A DNA stretch of 64,000 nt from Roseovarius sp. ZX-A-9. Its GTDB lineage: Bacteria; Pseudomonadota; Alphaproteobacteria; Rhodobacterales; Rhodobacteraceae. This document shows, one piece after another, positions 17,721 to 26,984 of this stretch. The first letter of the stretch is position 1, and the number at the start of each line of letters is the position of its first letter. The notes beneath the pieces are model-generated. The model was not told where the DNA came from and ran no database searches. It saw only the letters and a list, made by a program, of their open reading frames with translations. The DNA lies in NCBI RefSeq assembly GCF_028369135.1, contig NZ_JAPWHW010000011.1, positions 101,087 through 165,086 on the forward strand, read 5' to 3'. The position numbers were made by a program, and so were the translations under genes.

Positions 17721-19242
17721 TGGAAAAACGCCCGTTCGCGGGCGCAGAATTTCGTTGCTTGAGTTGGGCGCGAGCGCCTTTCCTATCAGGCTGTGCGCGT
17801 CTGCTGCGGTGCAGGAAAGATCTTGGCCAATTTGCGGATGTTTTGGGCGGTTGCGGCGAGGAGGAATTCGTCATTTGCACCGCATGGGCCACGTAATCGG
17901 AGCTTTCCGAGGCCGAGGATGCGCTTGAGGTGCGCGAAGAGCATCTCGACCTTCTTCCGGAGCTTCATGGAGATATCGTATTGCTTGGTCTTAGCGATGT
18001 CTCGGGCTATTTGGCGGGCGTCTTCGTGTTCTTCGCGGGTGATCGATCTGGCGTCTGCATTCGGGCAGCATTTCGCCTTGGACGGGCAAGTCTGGCAGGT
18101 CAGTTTTAGGGCACGGTATTTGGTTCTGCCCTGTCCGGTCGGCCCTCGGTTCGGATCGGAATAGTTTCGCCGGAACTGCTTCAGCTCTTGGCCCTCGGGG
18201 CAGATGTATTGGTCGTTCTCTGCATCCCACTCGAAGTCAGCCCGGCTCCAGGTGCCGTCGCTGCGGCCAGATTTGTCGAAGACGGGGATGTGCGGGTTAA
18301 TCTTGCGTTCAACCAGCCAACCCAGCATCGGTCCGGTGCCATTGGCCGTGTCAGCGATCAGGCGTTCGGGATGCAGGTCGAACTTCTCCTTGACCCGCTT
18401 CAACATGGTCTTTGTCGACCCGACCTCGGCTTGCCGGATGGAGCGGGTGGGTTCCACATCCAAGATGACACCATGATCCGCGTCGATGAGATAATTGTCG
18501 GAATAGCTGAAGAATGCAGGGCCTTTACGGGCTGCTGTCCATTGGCTTGCGGGATCAGAACGCGAGGTGAACTTGGGTTGCACCTCGCTGGCGGCGCCAA
18601 AAGCGGCCTCGTCCAGGGTGTCGAGATACTCGCGCACGGCGCGGGGCGCATCGGCGGGATCGATTTGTCCCGCGTCCCAGTTCTCTTTCGGCGTGGAGTT
18701 CTGCTTGTTCGCATCGGCTTCGATCAGGCTGGCATCAATCGCCATGCGCTGGCCGCTGACCAGACCTTCTTGGATACACCAAGCGACAGTCGTCTCGAAC
18801 AGGTGCCGCAGCAGTTCGCTTTCTCGAAACCGACCGTGGCGGTTCTTGGAAAAGGTTGAGTGATCCGGAACCCGGTCGCTCAGATCAAGCCGACAAAACC
18901 ACCGATAGGCGAGGTTCAGATGCACCTCTTCGCAAAGCCGCCGTTCCGACCGGATGCCGAAGCAATAGCCGACCAGGAGCATGCGGATCAGCAACTCGGG
19001 ATCGACGGATGGACGGCCCGTGTGGCTGTAGAAATCCGCCAGATACGCGCGGACGTCAGTCAAATCGACGAAGCGGTCGATGGACCGAAGAAGGTGATCC
19101 TGAGGGACATGATCTTCCAGCGAGAACTCGTAGAACAGCGACGGCTGCGCCGCCTGCCTTGGTCCCATCATCGCAAATCCTCCCGCCCAATGCGGGAATT
19201 GAATCAGTAGTTCAGGCCGCAATCAAGGAGGAGTTTTTCAAC
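17721..19242. mobile_element. IS1182-family insertion sequence
   Basis: Boundaries are set by imperfect inverted ends flanking the transposase: TGGAAAAACGCC at 17721 and, on the other strand, TTGAAAAACTCC ending at 19242 (GAAAAAC shared). The ~1.52 kb length suits the family. No target duplication was confirmed. The left end lies about 225 bases past the start of the secreted-protein gene at 17495; the intervening stretch holds no gene. Confidence 0.6.
17786..19171 (-). CDS. IS1182-family transposase
   Basis: 461 residues. N-terminal DUF772-type domain (SLEDHVPQDHLLRSIDRFVD, GRPSVDPELLIRMLLVGYCFGIRSERRLCEEV, WFCRLDLSDRVPDHSTFSKNR). A DDE catalytic core follows (MAIDASLIEADA as first Asp, LIADTANGTGPMLGWLVE as second, VEMLFAHLKRILGLGKLRLRG with the final Glu). 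A Cys cluster CQTCPSKAKCCP lies before the last part. GGGAGGA before ATG 19171 fixes the start. It appears intact and may be active. Confidence 0.93.
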   Translation of the reverse strand: MMGPRQAAQPSLFYEFSLEDHVPQDHLLRSIDRFVDLTDVRAYLADFYSHTGRPSVDPELLIRMLLVGYCFGIRSERRLCEEVHLNLAYRWFCRLDLSDRVPDHSTFSKNRHGRFRESELLRHLFETTVAWCIQEGLVSGQRMAIDASLIEADANKQNSTPKENWDAGQIDPADAPRAVREYLDTLDEAAFGAASEVQPKFTSRSDPASQWTAARKGPAFFSYSDNYLIDADHGVILDVEPTRSIRQAEVGSTKTMLKRVKEKFDLHPERLIADTANGTGPMLGWLVERKINPHIPVFDKSGRSDGTWSRADFEWDAENDQYICPEGQELKQFRRNYSDPNRGPTGQGRTKYRALKLTCQTCPSKAKCCPNADARSITREEHEDARQIARDIAKTKQYDISMKLRKKVEMLFAHLKRILGLGKLRLRGPCGANDEFLLAATAQNIRKLAKIFPAPQQTRTA

Positions 19243-19531
19243 AAAATACGCCGCTTGTTTCGATCGACGCGAACGACCCAAAGCTGCCCTTCGAGATGCG
19301 ACTTTGCTGCCAAACAGTGGTCCTCAAAGCGGTCGCTCGACAATGTGTGCAGCATTTCCTCCTGTCCACCCAGCATTCTCGTTTCAAACCTTGCGCCCAT
19401 TCGCGCTCACGCCATAGTGGTCGCAACAAGAGAGACACGGTAGAATATGAAGGTCGAACTAATACCCACACCCAAGAATAAGCGAGCAGGTGGCATCAAG
19501 TTCAAACCGTTGTCCCCGGAGATATACATAC
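19243..19531. repeat. intergenic repeat-like stretch
   Basis: No gene. CCCAAAGCTGCCCTT at 19277-19291 and AAAGCGGTCGCTCGAC near 19327 belong to the scattered non-coding sequence type seen in other gaps. The GNAT gene follows from ATG 19532. Confidence 0.35.
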
Positions 19532-20026
19532 ATGAATGATGACGTCGTTTCTTGGTCCGGTAGCTTTCTCCAACTCGCTTATGACGATCAATATGCCGTC
19601 GCGCAGCTTGTCAAAAATGGGAAGGCAGTCGTTGGCACCGTTGAGCAGATCCTCGCGCGGCTCGAGCGGACACGGTGCATCACGGTGTTGCGCGAGACGA
19701 ACACAAATATCATCGTCGCTGCGGCGGCATTGAAACAGCCTGCCTCAATCTATCGCGTCGATAACTTCACCAAGGCAGGCGTGCAGATTAGTGGCTTCGA
19801 GGTCGCCCCAGAGCTCGGTTATGTCGTGGTTGACCCTGATATGCAGGGCAAGAAGCTCTCAGGAAGGCTCGTCAGCGTTATTGTCGAGAAGATCAACGAG
19901 CCAACCTTTGCCACAACCGACAGCATCACCATGCACAACAATCTCGCACGCGCGGGGTTCAACAGGGTCGGAGACGAATGGCAGGGCAAGAAAGGCAAGC
20001 TCTCGCTCTGGATCATTACGCCGTGA
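19532..20026 (+). CDS. GNAT-like acetyltransferase
   Basis: 164 residues from ATG 19532, chosen for CCGGAG about ten bases upstream (the frame opens 14 codons earlier). The central section ELGYVVVDPDMQGKKLSGRLVSVIVEKI matches the acetyl-CoA binding strand-loop-helix of GNAT enzymes (V-x-P-x-x-Q/R-x-x-G/K-x-x), and TDSITMHNNLARAGFNRVGDEWQGKKGKLSLWI is the usual C-terminal half. Substrate unknown. Monocistronic, 245 bases before the helicase gene. Confidence 0.7.
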   Translation: MNDDVVSWSGSFLQLAYDDQYAVAQLVKNGKAVVGTVEQILARLERTRCITVLRETNTNIIVAAAALKQPASIYRVDNFTKAGVQISGFEVAPELGYVVVDPDMQGKKLSGRLVSVIVEKINEPTFATTDSITMHNNLARAGFNRVGDEWQGKKGKLSLWIITP

Positions 20027-20271
20027 TCGGCTTTTTCCTAAACTGATTGAAATGAAAATTTCTCGGCCCAAACCAGCCTTTCAAAACTCCATGATCGCCG
20101 CAGTGCCATTTTCCGAAGCAGTCCTTCCTGCGCACCGCAGCATTTCCATCGGCAGCGCCGTCCTGAACTGCTAAACCGCGTTCGGCATACCTGCGGCGGA
20201 GGCAATGGCAGAAGTCTACCCGGGAAAGGGAATCATCGCCGTCACCCGATGTGTGCAACAAGGTAGGGTTG

Positions 20272-22626
20272 ATGTACCGCGGACTTCATGATTGGCTAAT
20301 AATTGAAAAACTTAAACGCCAAGCCTTACTTTTCGGAAAGGCTTTGATTGCATCAGGAGGGGCAGCTGCCCGAACGTATTTGGACATGCGATTACTTGCC
20401 CGGGACGGTCTGACAAGTTCAGCCGAATATCTCTTCTACCTACTCCGCGATTACGATCTGACGCCCGGGCAGTCCGAGGTCGTTATCCATCTGGGCAACT
20501 TCCTCGACAGCGACACTCACGATGTGTTCCTTCTCAAGGGGCATGCGGGCACCGGCAAGACCTTCCTGATCGATGCCCTCGTCAAGTTGCTTCGCGCTCA
20601 GCGCCGGACATACGCGCTCTCGGCTCCCACGGGGCGAGCAGCCAAGGTCATCCAGGAAAAAACTCAAGCCGACGCCTCAACCATCCACGGGATGATCTAC
20701 GACTTCGACAAGATCGAAGAGCACAAGACCGAGGGTGTGGAAGGCTCCGAGACGTACAAGCTCATCGTCAGCATGTCGGTGAACGACGCACCAGCGGACA
20801 CCGTCTTCATCACGGACGAGGCCTCCCTGATCTCCGATCAATACTCGGAAGCGGAATTCTTTCAATTCGGATCAGGGTATTTGCTGCGCGACCTGATGCA
20901 TTTCGTCAACTTCGACAACAACAAGCATCGAAAGAAGCTGATCCTCATTGGTGACGATGCCCAGTTGCCGCCTGTCGGCATGTCGTTCTCGCCGGCCCTC
21001 TCGACCGACTACCTTGTGAAGAATTTCGGTGTTCGGGTGTTCGACTACGAACTATCCGATATCGTTCGCCAGAAAGCCGACAGCGGCATTCTCAGCAATG
21101 TCCAACCCCTGCGGGAAAGCCTGAGAAACGGTGTCTACAACAAGCTGGCATTCGACACCAAGCCGGCGGACGTCGATCGTATCGGCATAGACCAGGTAGT
21201 CTCGACCTTCCTCGAAGCATCCGGAAACCGCGTAAACAACTCTTCCGTCGTCATCACCCGGTCAAACGCCGAGGCCGGCATGTTCAACCGCTCCATACGT
21301 GAACGGCTGTTTCTCGATCAGCCCGAAGCCGCCCCGGGCGACAAGCTCATGGTGGTGAAGAACACCAAGGTCTCAGGGATCCGCATCTCGAACGGGGACT
21401 TCGCGTTTGTCCGGTCCATCTCGGACGACCGCAAGGTCCGCCGGGTCACGCTTCGCCGAAAGAACGAGGAAACCGGGGCCGTCGAAGAGATCCCCGTTGA
21501 GCTGTCGTTCAGGGAGGCAGAACTCGGATTGCGCTTGGTCGATGGGTCGGCGGTCTTCGTCACCACGAACATCCTCGAGAACCTCCTCTACGAGGACCGG
21601 CCTCAGCTCAGCTCGGACGAAAACAAGGCGCTCTACGTCGACTTTTGCCAGAGGTATGCCGACCTCAGGAAGGACCCACAGGCGTTCCGCCAGGCATTGA
21701 TGGACGACCCTTTCTTCAATGCGCTGCGGGTCAAGTTCGGCTACGCTATCACCTGCCACAAGGCGCAGGGCAGCGAGTGGGACACCGCCATCGTCAGTTG
21801 CACTTCGTTAGGCAATCCGCTGGCGGCCGACAATTTTCGCTGGCTCTACACGGCATGCACGCGTGCGAAATCGCACCTCTTCCTTCTTGATCCGCCGAGG
21901 ATCGAGATAGGTTCTGGCATCAAGACTGCGGGTCTCGCTCCAGATCTTCTCAGCGCGTCGACTGCTCCGTCCAATTTCGAGGCAACCGCTGCGCCAAGGC
22001 TCCTCGCAGCGGCCGATCCCGCGAGCACAGCATCAAGCGATTCAGGCCAGCCGACGCCCGCTGATTTTCGCGAGGCCATCCGCCAACGGGTCGAGGTCCT
22101 CTTGGCCGGAGCAGCCATCGAGATAGAAGGCATCGATCATAACCAATACCAGGAGGCGTATTTCTTTCGCCGTGGCGAAAGCCAGGCGAGGATCAACATC
22201 TGCTACAACGGCAGGCTCAAAATCACCCGCGTCATCGCTGCGCAATCAGGCGAGCTGACCGACATGTTGATGGCAGAACTCTCCGGGATGGTCGGTGAAA
22301 GCTACGCTGCTATTCCGCGCTCAACGCCGGAGGCCGCTGCGGGCAGCGGCGTTCAGGGACCAAGTTTCGCGCATCTGTTCCTGGAAGAGTTTCACCAGAA
22401 GCTTTCGACCCTAATGCAGGCTCACGCGATTGATGTCGCCGGGCTCGAGCAGAAACAGTGGTTTCAGCGCTACAGCTTCCAGCGCCTCGGAGAGCATGCT
22501 GCGGTCGACATCTACTACAACGGCAGGCATGTCTTCACCAAGTGTCAGCCGGTCGGACACGTTCAAGTGCCATCAGCGCTCCTGCGCGACGTGATCGAAA
22601 TCCTGACCGTCGAGATGAGCGCATGA
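20272..22626 (+). CDS. RecD-like SF1 helicase with C-terminal tandem domains
   Basis: 784 residues from ATG 20272 (AAGGTAGGG just upstream; a possible earlier start at 20251 lacks a ribosome site). Helicase motifs are complete: LTPGQSEVV, Walker A GHAGTGKT (~90-97), SAPTGRAAKV, VFITDEASLI (Walker B), LILIGDDAQLPPVG, ELSDIVRQ, FGYAITCHKAQGSEWD (motif V) and LYTACTRAK (motif VI). After residue ~600 come two ~75-residue imperfect repeats (IEIEGIDHNQYQEAYFFRRG...INICYNGR and IDVAGLEQKQWFQRYSFQRLG...VDIYYNGR) not part of known RecD enzymes. It probably unwinds DNA 5'-3'. Its stop overlaps the start of the TPR gene (ATGA), so the pair works together. Confidence 0.85.
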   Translation: MYRGLHDWLIIEKLKRQALLFGKALIASGGAAARTYLDMRLLARDGLTSSAEYLFYLLRDYDLTPGQSEVVIHLGNFLDSDTHDVFLLKGHAGTGKTFLIDALVKLLRAQRRTYALSAPTGRAAKVIQEKTQADASTIHGMIYDFDKIEEHKTEGVEGSETYKLIVSMSVNDAPADTVFITDEASLISDQYSEAEFFQFGSGYLLRDLMHFVNFDNNKHRKKLILIGDDAQLPPVGMSFSPALSTDYLVKNFGVRVFDYELSDIVRQKADSGILSNVQPLRESLRNGVYNKLAFDTKPADVDRIGIDQVVSTFLEASGNRVNNSSVVITRSNAEAGMFNRSIRERLFLDQPEAAPGDKLMVVKNTKVSGIRISNGDFAFVRSISDDRKVRRVTLRRKNEETGAVEEIPVELSFREAELGLRLVDGSAVFVTTNILENLLYEDRPQLSSDENKALYVDFCQRYADLRKDPQAFRQALMDDPFFNALRVKFGYAITCHKAQGSEWDTAIVSCTSLGNPLAADNFRWLYTACTRAKSHLFLLDPPRIEIGSGIKTAGLAPDLLSASTAPSNFEATAAPRLLAAADPASTASSDSGQPTPADFREAIRQRVEVLLAGAAIEIEGIDHNQYQEAYFFRRGESQARINICYNGRLKITRVIAAQSGELTDMLMAELSGMVGESYAAIPRSTPEAAAGSGVQGPSFAHLFLEEFHQKLSTLMQAHAIDVAGLEQKQWFQRYSFQRLGEHAAVDIYYNGRHVFTKCQPVGHVQVPSALLRDVIEILTVEMSA

Positions 22627-24551
22627 GCGACACGAAGGAGATCTTCCGCCTCCGGAAGGTGGGAAAGATCGACCAAGCCTACACGCTGGCAAAAGAGGCG
22701 ATGGCGGGTCCCGATACCGATGACTGGGATATCCGGGCCCTTAGCTGGTGTCTTGTCGATCTTCTCAAGCGCGCCGCCCGCCAGAACGACAGGGCGCGCC
22801 TTTCAACGTTTGCCGGCGAGCTCGATGCCCTGCCCCTGCCAGAGGGGGACGATATCCTCGAGAATCAACGTCGGTTCGCGCTCTCTCTCGCGGAGAAAGG
22901 GCGACACGAGATCCTTTCCGCACGGAACCACAGCAAGGCAGGACACTACGCGAAAGCCTGCCGAATCTACCACGATCTTCTTGCGAGGGATGCGCTCTTC
23001 CCTGCCGATCATCTGGGCTACGGCTGGGATCTCTACCGCTGGACGAAGGACATCCTGTCCGCATCCGACACCCCGGCACCTGCTGCAATCGGGCAAGCCC
23101 GTCGCAACCTCAACATCTACATGAAGCTCAGCGTCGATCGGCCATCACCGCTCCACAGCTGCATGCTGAAAATCGCCTGGCAGCTTGCCTCCGACAATCA
23201 TCTCAACCTCCCGGCTTTTGTCGGTTTATGGGGCCTCGAGAATCTCCTCCCTGACGACTACGACCGCTTCACGACAACCGAAGGCAAGACGCTTCCGGCA
23301 CTTGCCGAGAAGGTTGTGCAGCGCGCCGCAAAGGATGCCGCCGCGGCGGGGAATACGCGCGCCATCGCCGTGCTCATGCCGCATCTCGAAGCGATGATGG
23401 CCCGCTATCCAGACAACGTCTGGTTCCGTCAGAACCTGGTCAAATTCCTCGCCTCGCTTGGCCGCCACGAAGAGGCGCGCGAACAAGCGATCCTGTTCGC
23501 CCGGGAGAAGTCGCAGGAATTCTGGGCTTGGGACTTGCTGGGCGACCTCCAGGTCGAGCCGGACCTCCGGATTGCGTGCTACTGCAAGGGGCTGATGTGT
23601 CCCTCCGAGGAGGATTTCGTGGGGCGTCTGCGGCTCAAGCTCGCGCGCGAGCTGAGCACCCAAGGGCATCCAAGCGAAGCGCGAGGCGAAATCGAGGCTG
23701 TTCTCTCGCATCGTGAGAAATCGGGATACCGCATTCCTCGCGAAGCGGAGGAGCTCATGGCGGCGTCGTGGTTTACGCGAGCTACGGCCGTGTCGCCGAG
23801 CAAGAAGTTCTACATCCAGTTCGCCACTCGCGCAGAGGAGATCCTTTTCGAGGATATCGAGTGGATCAATGCATGCGTCGGCGAGAGCTTCACGATCGAG
23901 AGCGAAAAGCGCAAGACCCTTCGCAGGCTCTACATCTCAGGCAAGCCTATGGCACGGGAGATTACCGTTCCCGAGCGCGCGTTGAGGCTAAGAGATCTAA
24001 AGTCAGGACAGCCGATCCGGATCAAGGCAGATATCGGTGCCTCCATCAGCGACCGCACGAAGCTGTATACCGCCGCTTTGCGCGATGATGGAGTAGTTTA
24101 CGATACGCTCCATGAGATCACAGGCGTCGTAGATCACGTGAATTTCTCGAAAGGGGTTCTTCATGTCATCGCAAGCCGCGAGATAGACGGCGTGATTCCC
24201 CTTTCGGACGTCAACGCTTCGGTAGGCGATCACATCGCCTTGCGGGTTGCCCGCTACAGCACGCGAAAAGGGGTGCGGACCCGCGTGGTAACCGCCGCCC
24301 CCACCGATGCGGAGGTGGACGAGACCGTCTGCCGACGTTTCCGGACCACCGTGCGGATCAGCAACGGCATGGGTTTCACAGATGACGGAATATTCATTCC
24401 ACCTAACATCGTTCGCGCCCATGACATGCAAGAGGACGAGCTCGTATCGGGCCGGGCCGTCATCAACTTCGACAAGAAGAAACGCAGCTGGGGCTGGAAG
24501 GCGCTGACGGTTGACGTCTCCGAGGACACACGCGTGGTCCATAACCCGTAA
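22623..24551 (+). CDS. TPR-repeat protein with C-terminal OB/cold-shock-like domains
   Basis: 642 residues from ATG 22623, which overlaps the helicase stop codon. The first ~430 residues are helical TPR-like repeats (VGKIDQAYTLAKEAM, AGHYAKACRIYHDLLARD, LASLGRHEEAREQAILFARE, STQGHPSEARGEIEAVL). Residues ~440-640 are strand-rich and contain two OB-like units (HEITGVVDHVNFSKGVLHVIASREIDGVIP and FRTTVRISNGMGFTDDGIFIPPNIV...AVINFDKKKRSWGWKAL), the second resembling a cold-shock fold. It likely binds nucleic acid or protein partners for the coupled helicase. No enzymatic motif seen. Confidence 0.75.
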   Translation: MSDTKEIFRLRKVGKIDQAYTLAKEAMAGPDTDDWDIRALSWCLVDLLKRAARQNDRARLSTFAGELDALPLPEGDDILENQRRFALSLAEKGRHEILSARNHSKAGHYAKACRIYHDLLARDALFPADHLGYGWDLYRWTKDILSASDTPAPAAIGQARRNLNIYMKLSVDRPSPLHSCMLKIAWQLASDNHLNLPAFVGLWGLENLLPDDYDRFTTTEGKTLPALAEKVVQRAAKDAAAAGNTRAIAVLMPHLEAMMARYPDNVWFRQNLVKFLASLGRHEEAREQAILFAREKSQEFWAWDLLGDLQVEPDLRIACYCKGLMCPSEEDFVGRLRLKLARELSTQGHPSEARGEIEAVLSHREKSGYRIPREAEELMAASWFTRATAVSPSKKFYIQFATRAEEILFEDIEWINACVGESFTIESEKRKTLRRLYISGKPMAREITVPERALRLRDLKSGQPIRIKADIGASISDRTKLYTAALRDDGVVYDTLHEITGVVDHVNFSKGVLHVIASREIDGVIPLSDVNASVGDHIALRVARYSTRKGVRTRVVTAAPTDAEVDETVCRRFRTTVRISNGMGFTDDGIFIPPNIVRAHDMQEDELVSGRAVINFDKKKRSWGWKALTVDVSEDTRVVHNP

Positions 24552-24804
24552 TGTGGCCAATAGAGGTTCGACTAAAACGAAGAACGATCGGATTCGGCGC
24601 TCGGAACTTGACGCCGAGCGCCTATGCGGCCAGCTGCAAACAGCCCGAAAGGTCGCATGAAGCCCGGATCATAGACGGTAGGAAATCCATATTGCTCGAA
24701 AGCCTACTTCAGTGATCACCTCTTTGCAGGGCGCAGGCAAAAAAGCCGCCGCGTCGTCAGAGCCTTCTATATTGTAGGGCGCAGATAAATCCGTGCAACA
24801 AGTT

Positions 24805-25344
24805 CTAAAAATCGGGAAATTCTTCGCGCAGAACTTGGCCCAATCCTCTGCAAGCCAGTTCTTTCTTGAAGGGTTCTCGCAGAGCGGGTTTGCGAGCGAG
24901 GTCCCTCCTGATGCTGCGGATGAGTTCTTCGTGCTGGACCACCGCCTCGTCGAATCCTTCCTGGCGCAGCTGCATTTCCAGGGGATCGCCTGGATTTTCC
25001 ATGGCGCTCGTAGGTGCGGAGGGTCGGCCTGCACGAACCCAAGCGGGTTCTGGTTCCCGGGGCATTTGCTTGCCGTAGTCTGGATCCAACTCGAGGAAGA
25101 TCTTTTTGAGTTCAGGGTCTGCGTTCAGCTTTTCGTCCAGCTGGACTACGTGTTCGACGTAATCCAAGGCCGCGCGTAATGAGAGCCTGCACATTCTGAA
25201 CCACTCTTCGTTGAGCCGCGCCTTGGTTCTAATTTTCATGGCGTATGTTCTGCGCTTGAGATCAGAGGCCGACTTCTCCATTTTTGCGCTGGCCTGCGCC
25301 ATTTTCTGAGCACCACGCGCGCTGGCCTCGAAGAACGATTTCAT
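24805..25344 (-). CDS. hypothetical helical protein
   Basis: 179 residues; start at ATG 25344 chosen for AGGAAGG eight bases upstream. Lys/Arg/Ala-rich N-terminus (ASARGAQKMAQASAKMEKSASDLKRRTYAMKIRTKARLNEEWF) with coiled-coil character, a Pro-rich middle, and a helical C-terminus. No signal peptide and no recognised family. It runs toward the end of the convergent TPR gene, with a 250-base gap. Confidence 0.55.
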   Translation of the reverse strand: MKSFFEASARGAQKMAQASAKMEKSASDLKRRTYAMKIRTKARLNEEWFRMCRLSLRAALDYVEHVVQLDEKLNADPELKKIFLELDPDYGKQMPREPEPAWVRAGRPSAPTSAMENPGDPLEMQLRQEGFDEAVVQHEELIRSIRRDLARKPALREPFKKELACRGLGQVLREEFPDF

Positions 25345-25627
25345 GAAAGACCTTCCTGTTTTTTCGGAGTTGCACTTTGCGTGTGAGGCTCTGCAAGGGC
25401 ACTTTTCCTTTCTTTCGCCCGACAAGAGTGAAAGACAGCGAGAAAGAGACATGCAAAAAAAATTGACCGGACCACTCCGGCCGCCAGATTCGTTCGACCC
25501 TCTTCACGTTCACCTGACCTTCTCCCCTGGAGCCGGGCCATTGCGACCTGGAATTTTCCACTTCTGAATGGATGAAGAGGACTTCCCCCCCCCCTGAACA
25601 TACGCGGCCCGATTCCAAAGAAAAAGG

Positions 25628-25993
25628 TCAATTGTCAGCCAAGGCATGGACAGTAGATTGCGAGTTCCTTTTGGGGGTTGTCGCGGCTTTCCTGAACTCA
25701 AGAGCGCGCTCGTAGCGCCCCATGATCACGGCGCGGCGTGATGCCTCTGGACCGGCCGCACCGCCGTAGTCATTTTTGAGTCTCTCGGCGGCTTTGATGC
25801 GTCTCGCGAGCTCTTCATATGCCTGCGCGCGATCCTTGGAGCGTTCCCGCCAATCTGCTTTTAGCCGCTCCTGATCGATCTGTTGCGAGGTGAGCATAGA
25901 ACGGCGCTCTGCGAGGTATCCGGCCCGTAGATCATTCAGACGCGTCTTGTGGGCGTTTATGCCATTGGGGCTGTGAATGGGGAAAATGACCAT
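25628..25993 (-). CDS. hypothetical protein with borrowed N-terminus
   Basis: 121 residues, mostly charged helix (QQIDQERLKADWRERSKDRAQAYEELARRIKAAERLKNDY). The first ten codons after Met (VIFPIHSPNG) lie in a 31-base block identical to the SMP-30 gene at 35535-35565 and in the same frame. The gene may therefore be a chimera, or the real start may be MLTSQQ at 25897. No ribosome site is clear for either start. Function unknown. Confidence 0.4.
   Translation of the reverse strand: MVIFPIHSPNGINAHKTRLNDLRAGYLAERRSMLTSQQIDQERLKADWRERSKDRAQAYEELARRIKAAERLKNDYGGAAGPEASRRAVIMGRYERALEFRKAATTPKRNSQSTVHALADN
25961..25991. repeat. 31-bp direct repeat, copy 1
   Basis: Identical over 31 bases to 35535-35565 (begins GCCATTGGGG, ends GGGAAAATGACC). 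Same orientation, 9.57 kb apart, bracketing the UDG-like operon and the integrase element. See the findings. Confidence 0.9.
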
Positions 25994-26072
25994 AAATCAG
26001 AGACAAAACTCATCGGAGAAAACGCAATGAGGGGGCCTGAATGTCCCCTCATTTCCGCCGGTCTTAGACGAT

Positions 26073-26984
26073 TCAGTCGCTTTTCAGTTCAAGAAGGTGC
26101 CGCACACCTCTTGCTGCAAAGTCTGCTCGTGGAACATCAAGCGCATCAGCCAGAATTACTAGGGCATCCACATCAGGGGCAACTGCGCGCCCTTCAATCA
26201 GCCCGGCATACCATTCCGGATCTATCACTGATCCGGTCATGCTTGAGAGTCCGGCAAGCTCGGTTATTCGCTTTACGGCTGTCGGAAATGGGATGGATAG
26301 ATCGGCAAGCGTATCGCGTATTGCGATGCGAATGCGGTCGGGCGCCGAGCCGGTCGCATTCGCAATGAAACCTCGACGGCGACTCAACCATTGCAGGGCG
26401 TCATTGGCCGACAAGGTATAAGACGACCTGTCTTTGTCCGCGGTATTGGGCGGATCCAACCTGAAACCCTCTTTGCTGAGAGATGAGCGCACGGTCGCTT
26501 CCGCCATGTTAGAAAGAAGCGACAGTTGTCGGACCGTCAGATCGCTATCATGCTCGGTCCAGTTCCAGCGGGCGAAGGCCGTTTCGAAGACCCGCCGCAA
26601 TGGCAAATCATTCCAGAGGTTGAGGCCGGTTGGTTCGCCTTCACTGTCGTTCAGCGCGTATCCGCCGCTGAGCAATCCGCAGCCTATTTCATGCCAATGC
26701 TCGGGCGTGAAACTTTCCCAACCGTCGACTTGGTAGGCATAGCACCAAGCTGCGCGCGCATGGCCATGAAGGGCATGCCGGGTGATGTCGATACTCTCGA
26801 TCTCTTCGGGGTTCATCCATTCCCGACTGGCAATCTCGACCGGCTGGCCGAGAAACGCGTTGACCGTCGCGCCATTGTCTTGGGGCCCGAAGTTCTGAAG
26901 TATCGACGCCATCGCGATAATCGCGTCGCGAACCTGAGCCTCAATCTCGGGCCAGTCGTGCGGAATATTCGCTGCCTGACTCAT
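26073..26984 (-). CDS. hypothetical protein, possible HTH or Xre/MbcA-like
   Basis: 303 residues. The middle contains a winged-helix-like segment (DLTVRQLSLLSNMAEATVRSSLSKEGFRLDPP then DALQWLSRRRGFI). The C-terminus reads like an XRE/Cro fold (SIPFPTAVKRITELAGLS...DPEWYAGLIEGRAVAPDVDALVILADALDVPRADF). Third gene of an operon with the 89-residue and UDG-like proteins; its start overlaps the UDG-like stop by four bases. Given the DNA-binding look it is the likely regulator of the operon, acting on the palindrome at 28074-28105; inferred. Confidence 0.6.
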   Translation of the reverse strand: MSQAANIPHDWPEIEAQVRDAIIAMASILQNFGPQDNGATVNAFLGQPVEIASREWMNPEEIESIDITRHALHGHARAAWCYAYQVDGWESFTPEHWHEIGCGLLSGGYALNDSEGEPTGLNLWNDLPLRRVFETAFARWNWTEHDSDLTVRQLSLLSNMAEATVRSSLSKEGFRLDPPNTADKDRSSYTLSANDALQWLSRRRGFIANATGSAPDRIRIAIRDTLADLSIPFPTAVKRITELAGLSSMTGSVIDPEWYAGLIEGRAVAPDVDALVILADALDVPRADFAARGVRHLLELKSD

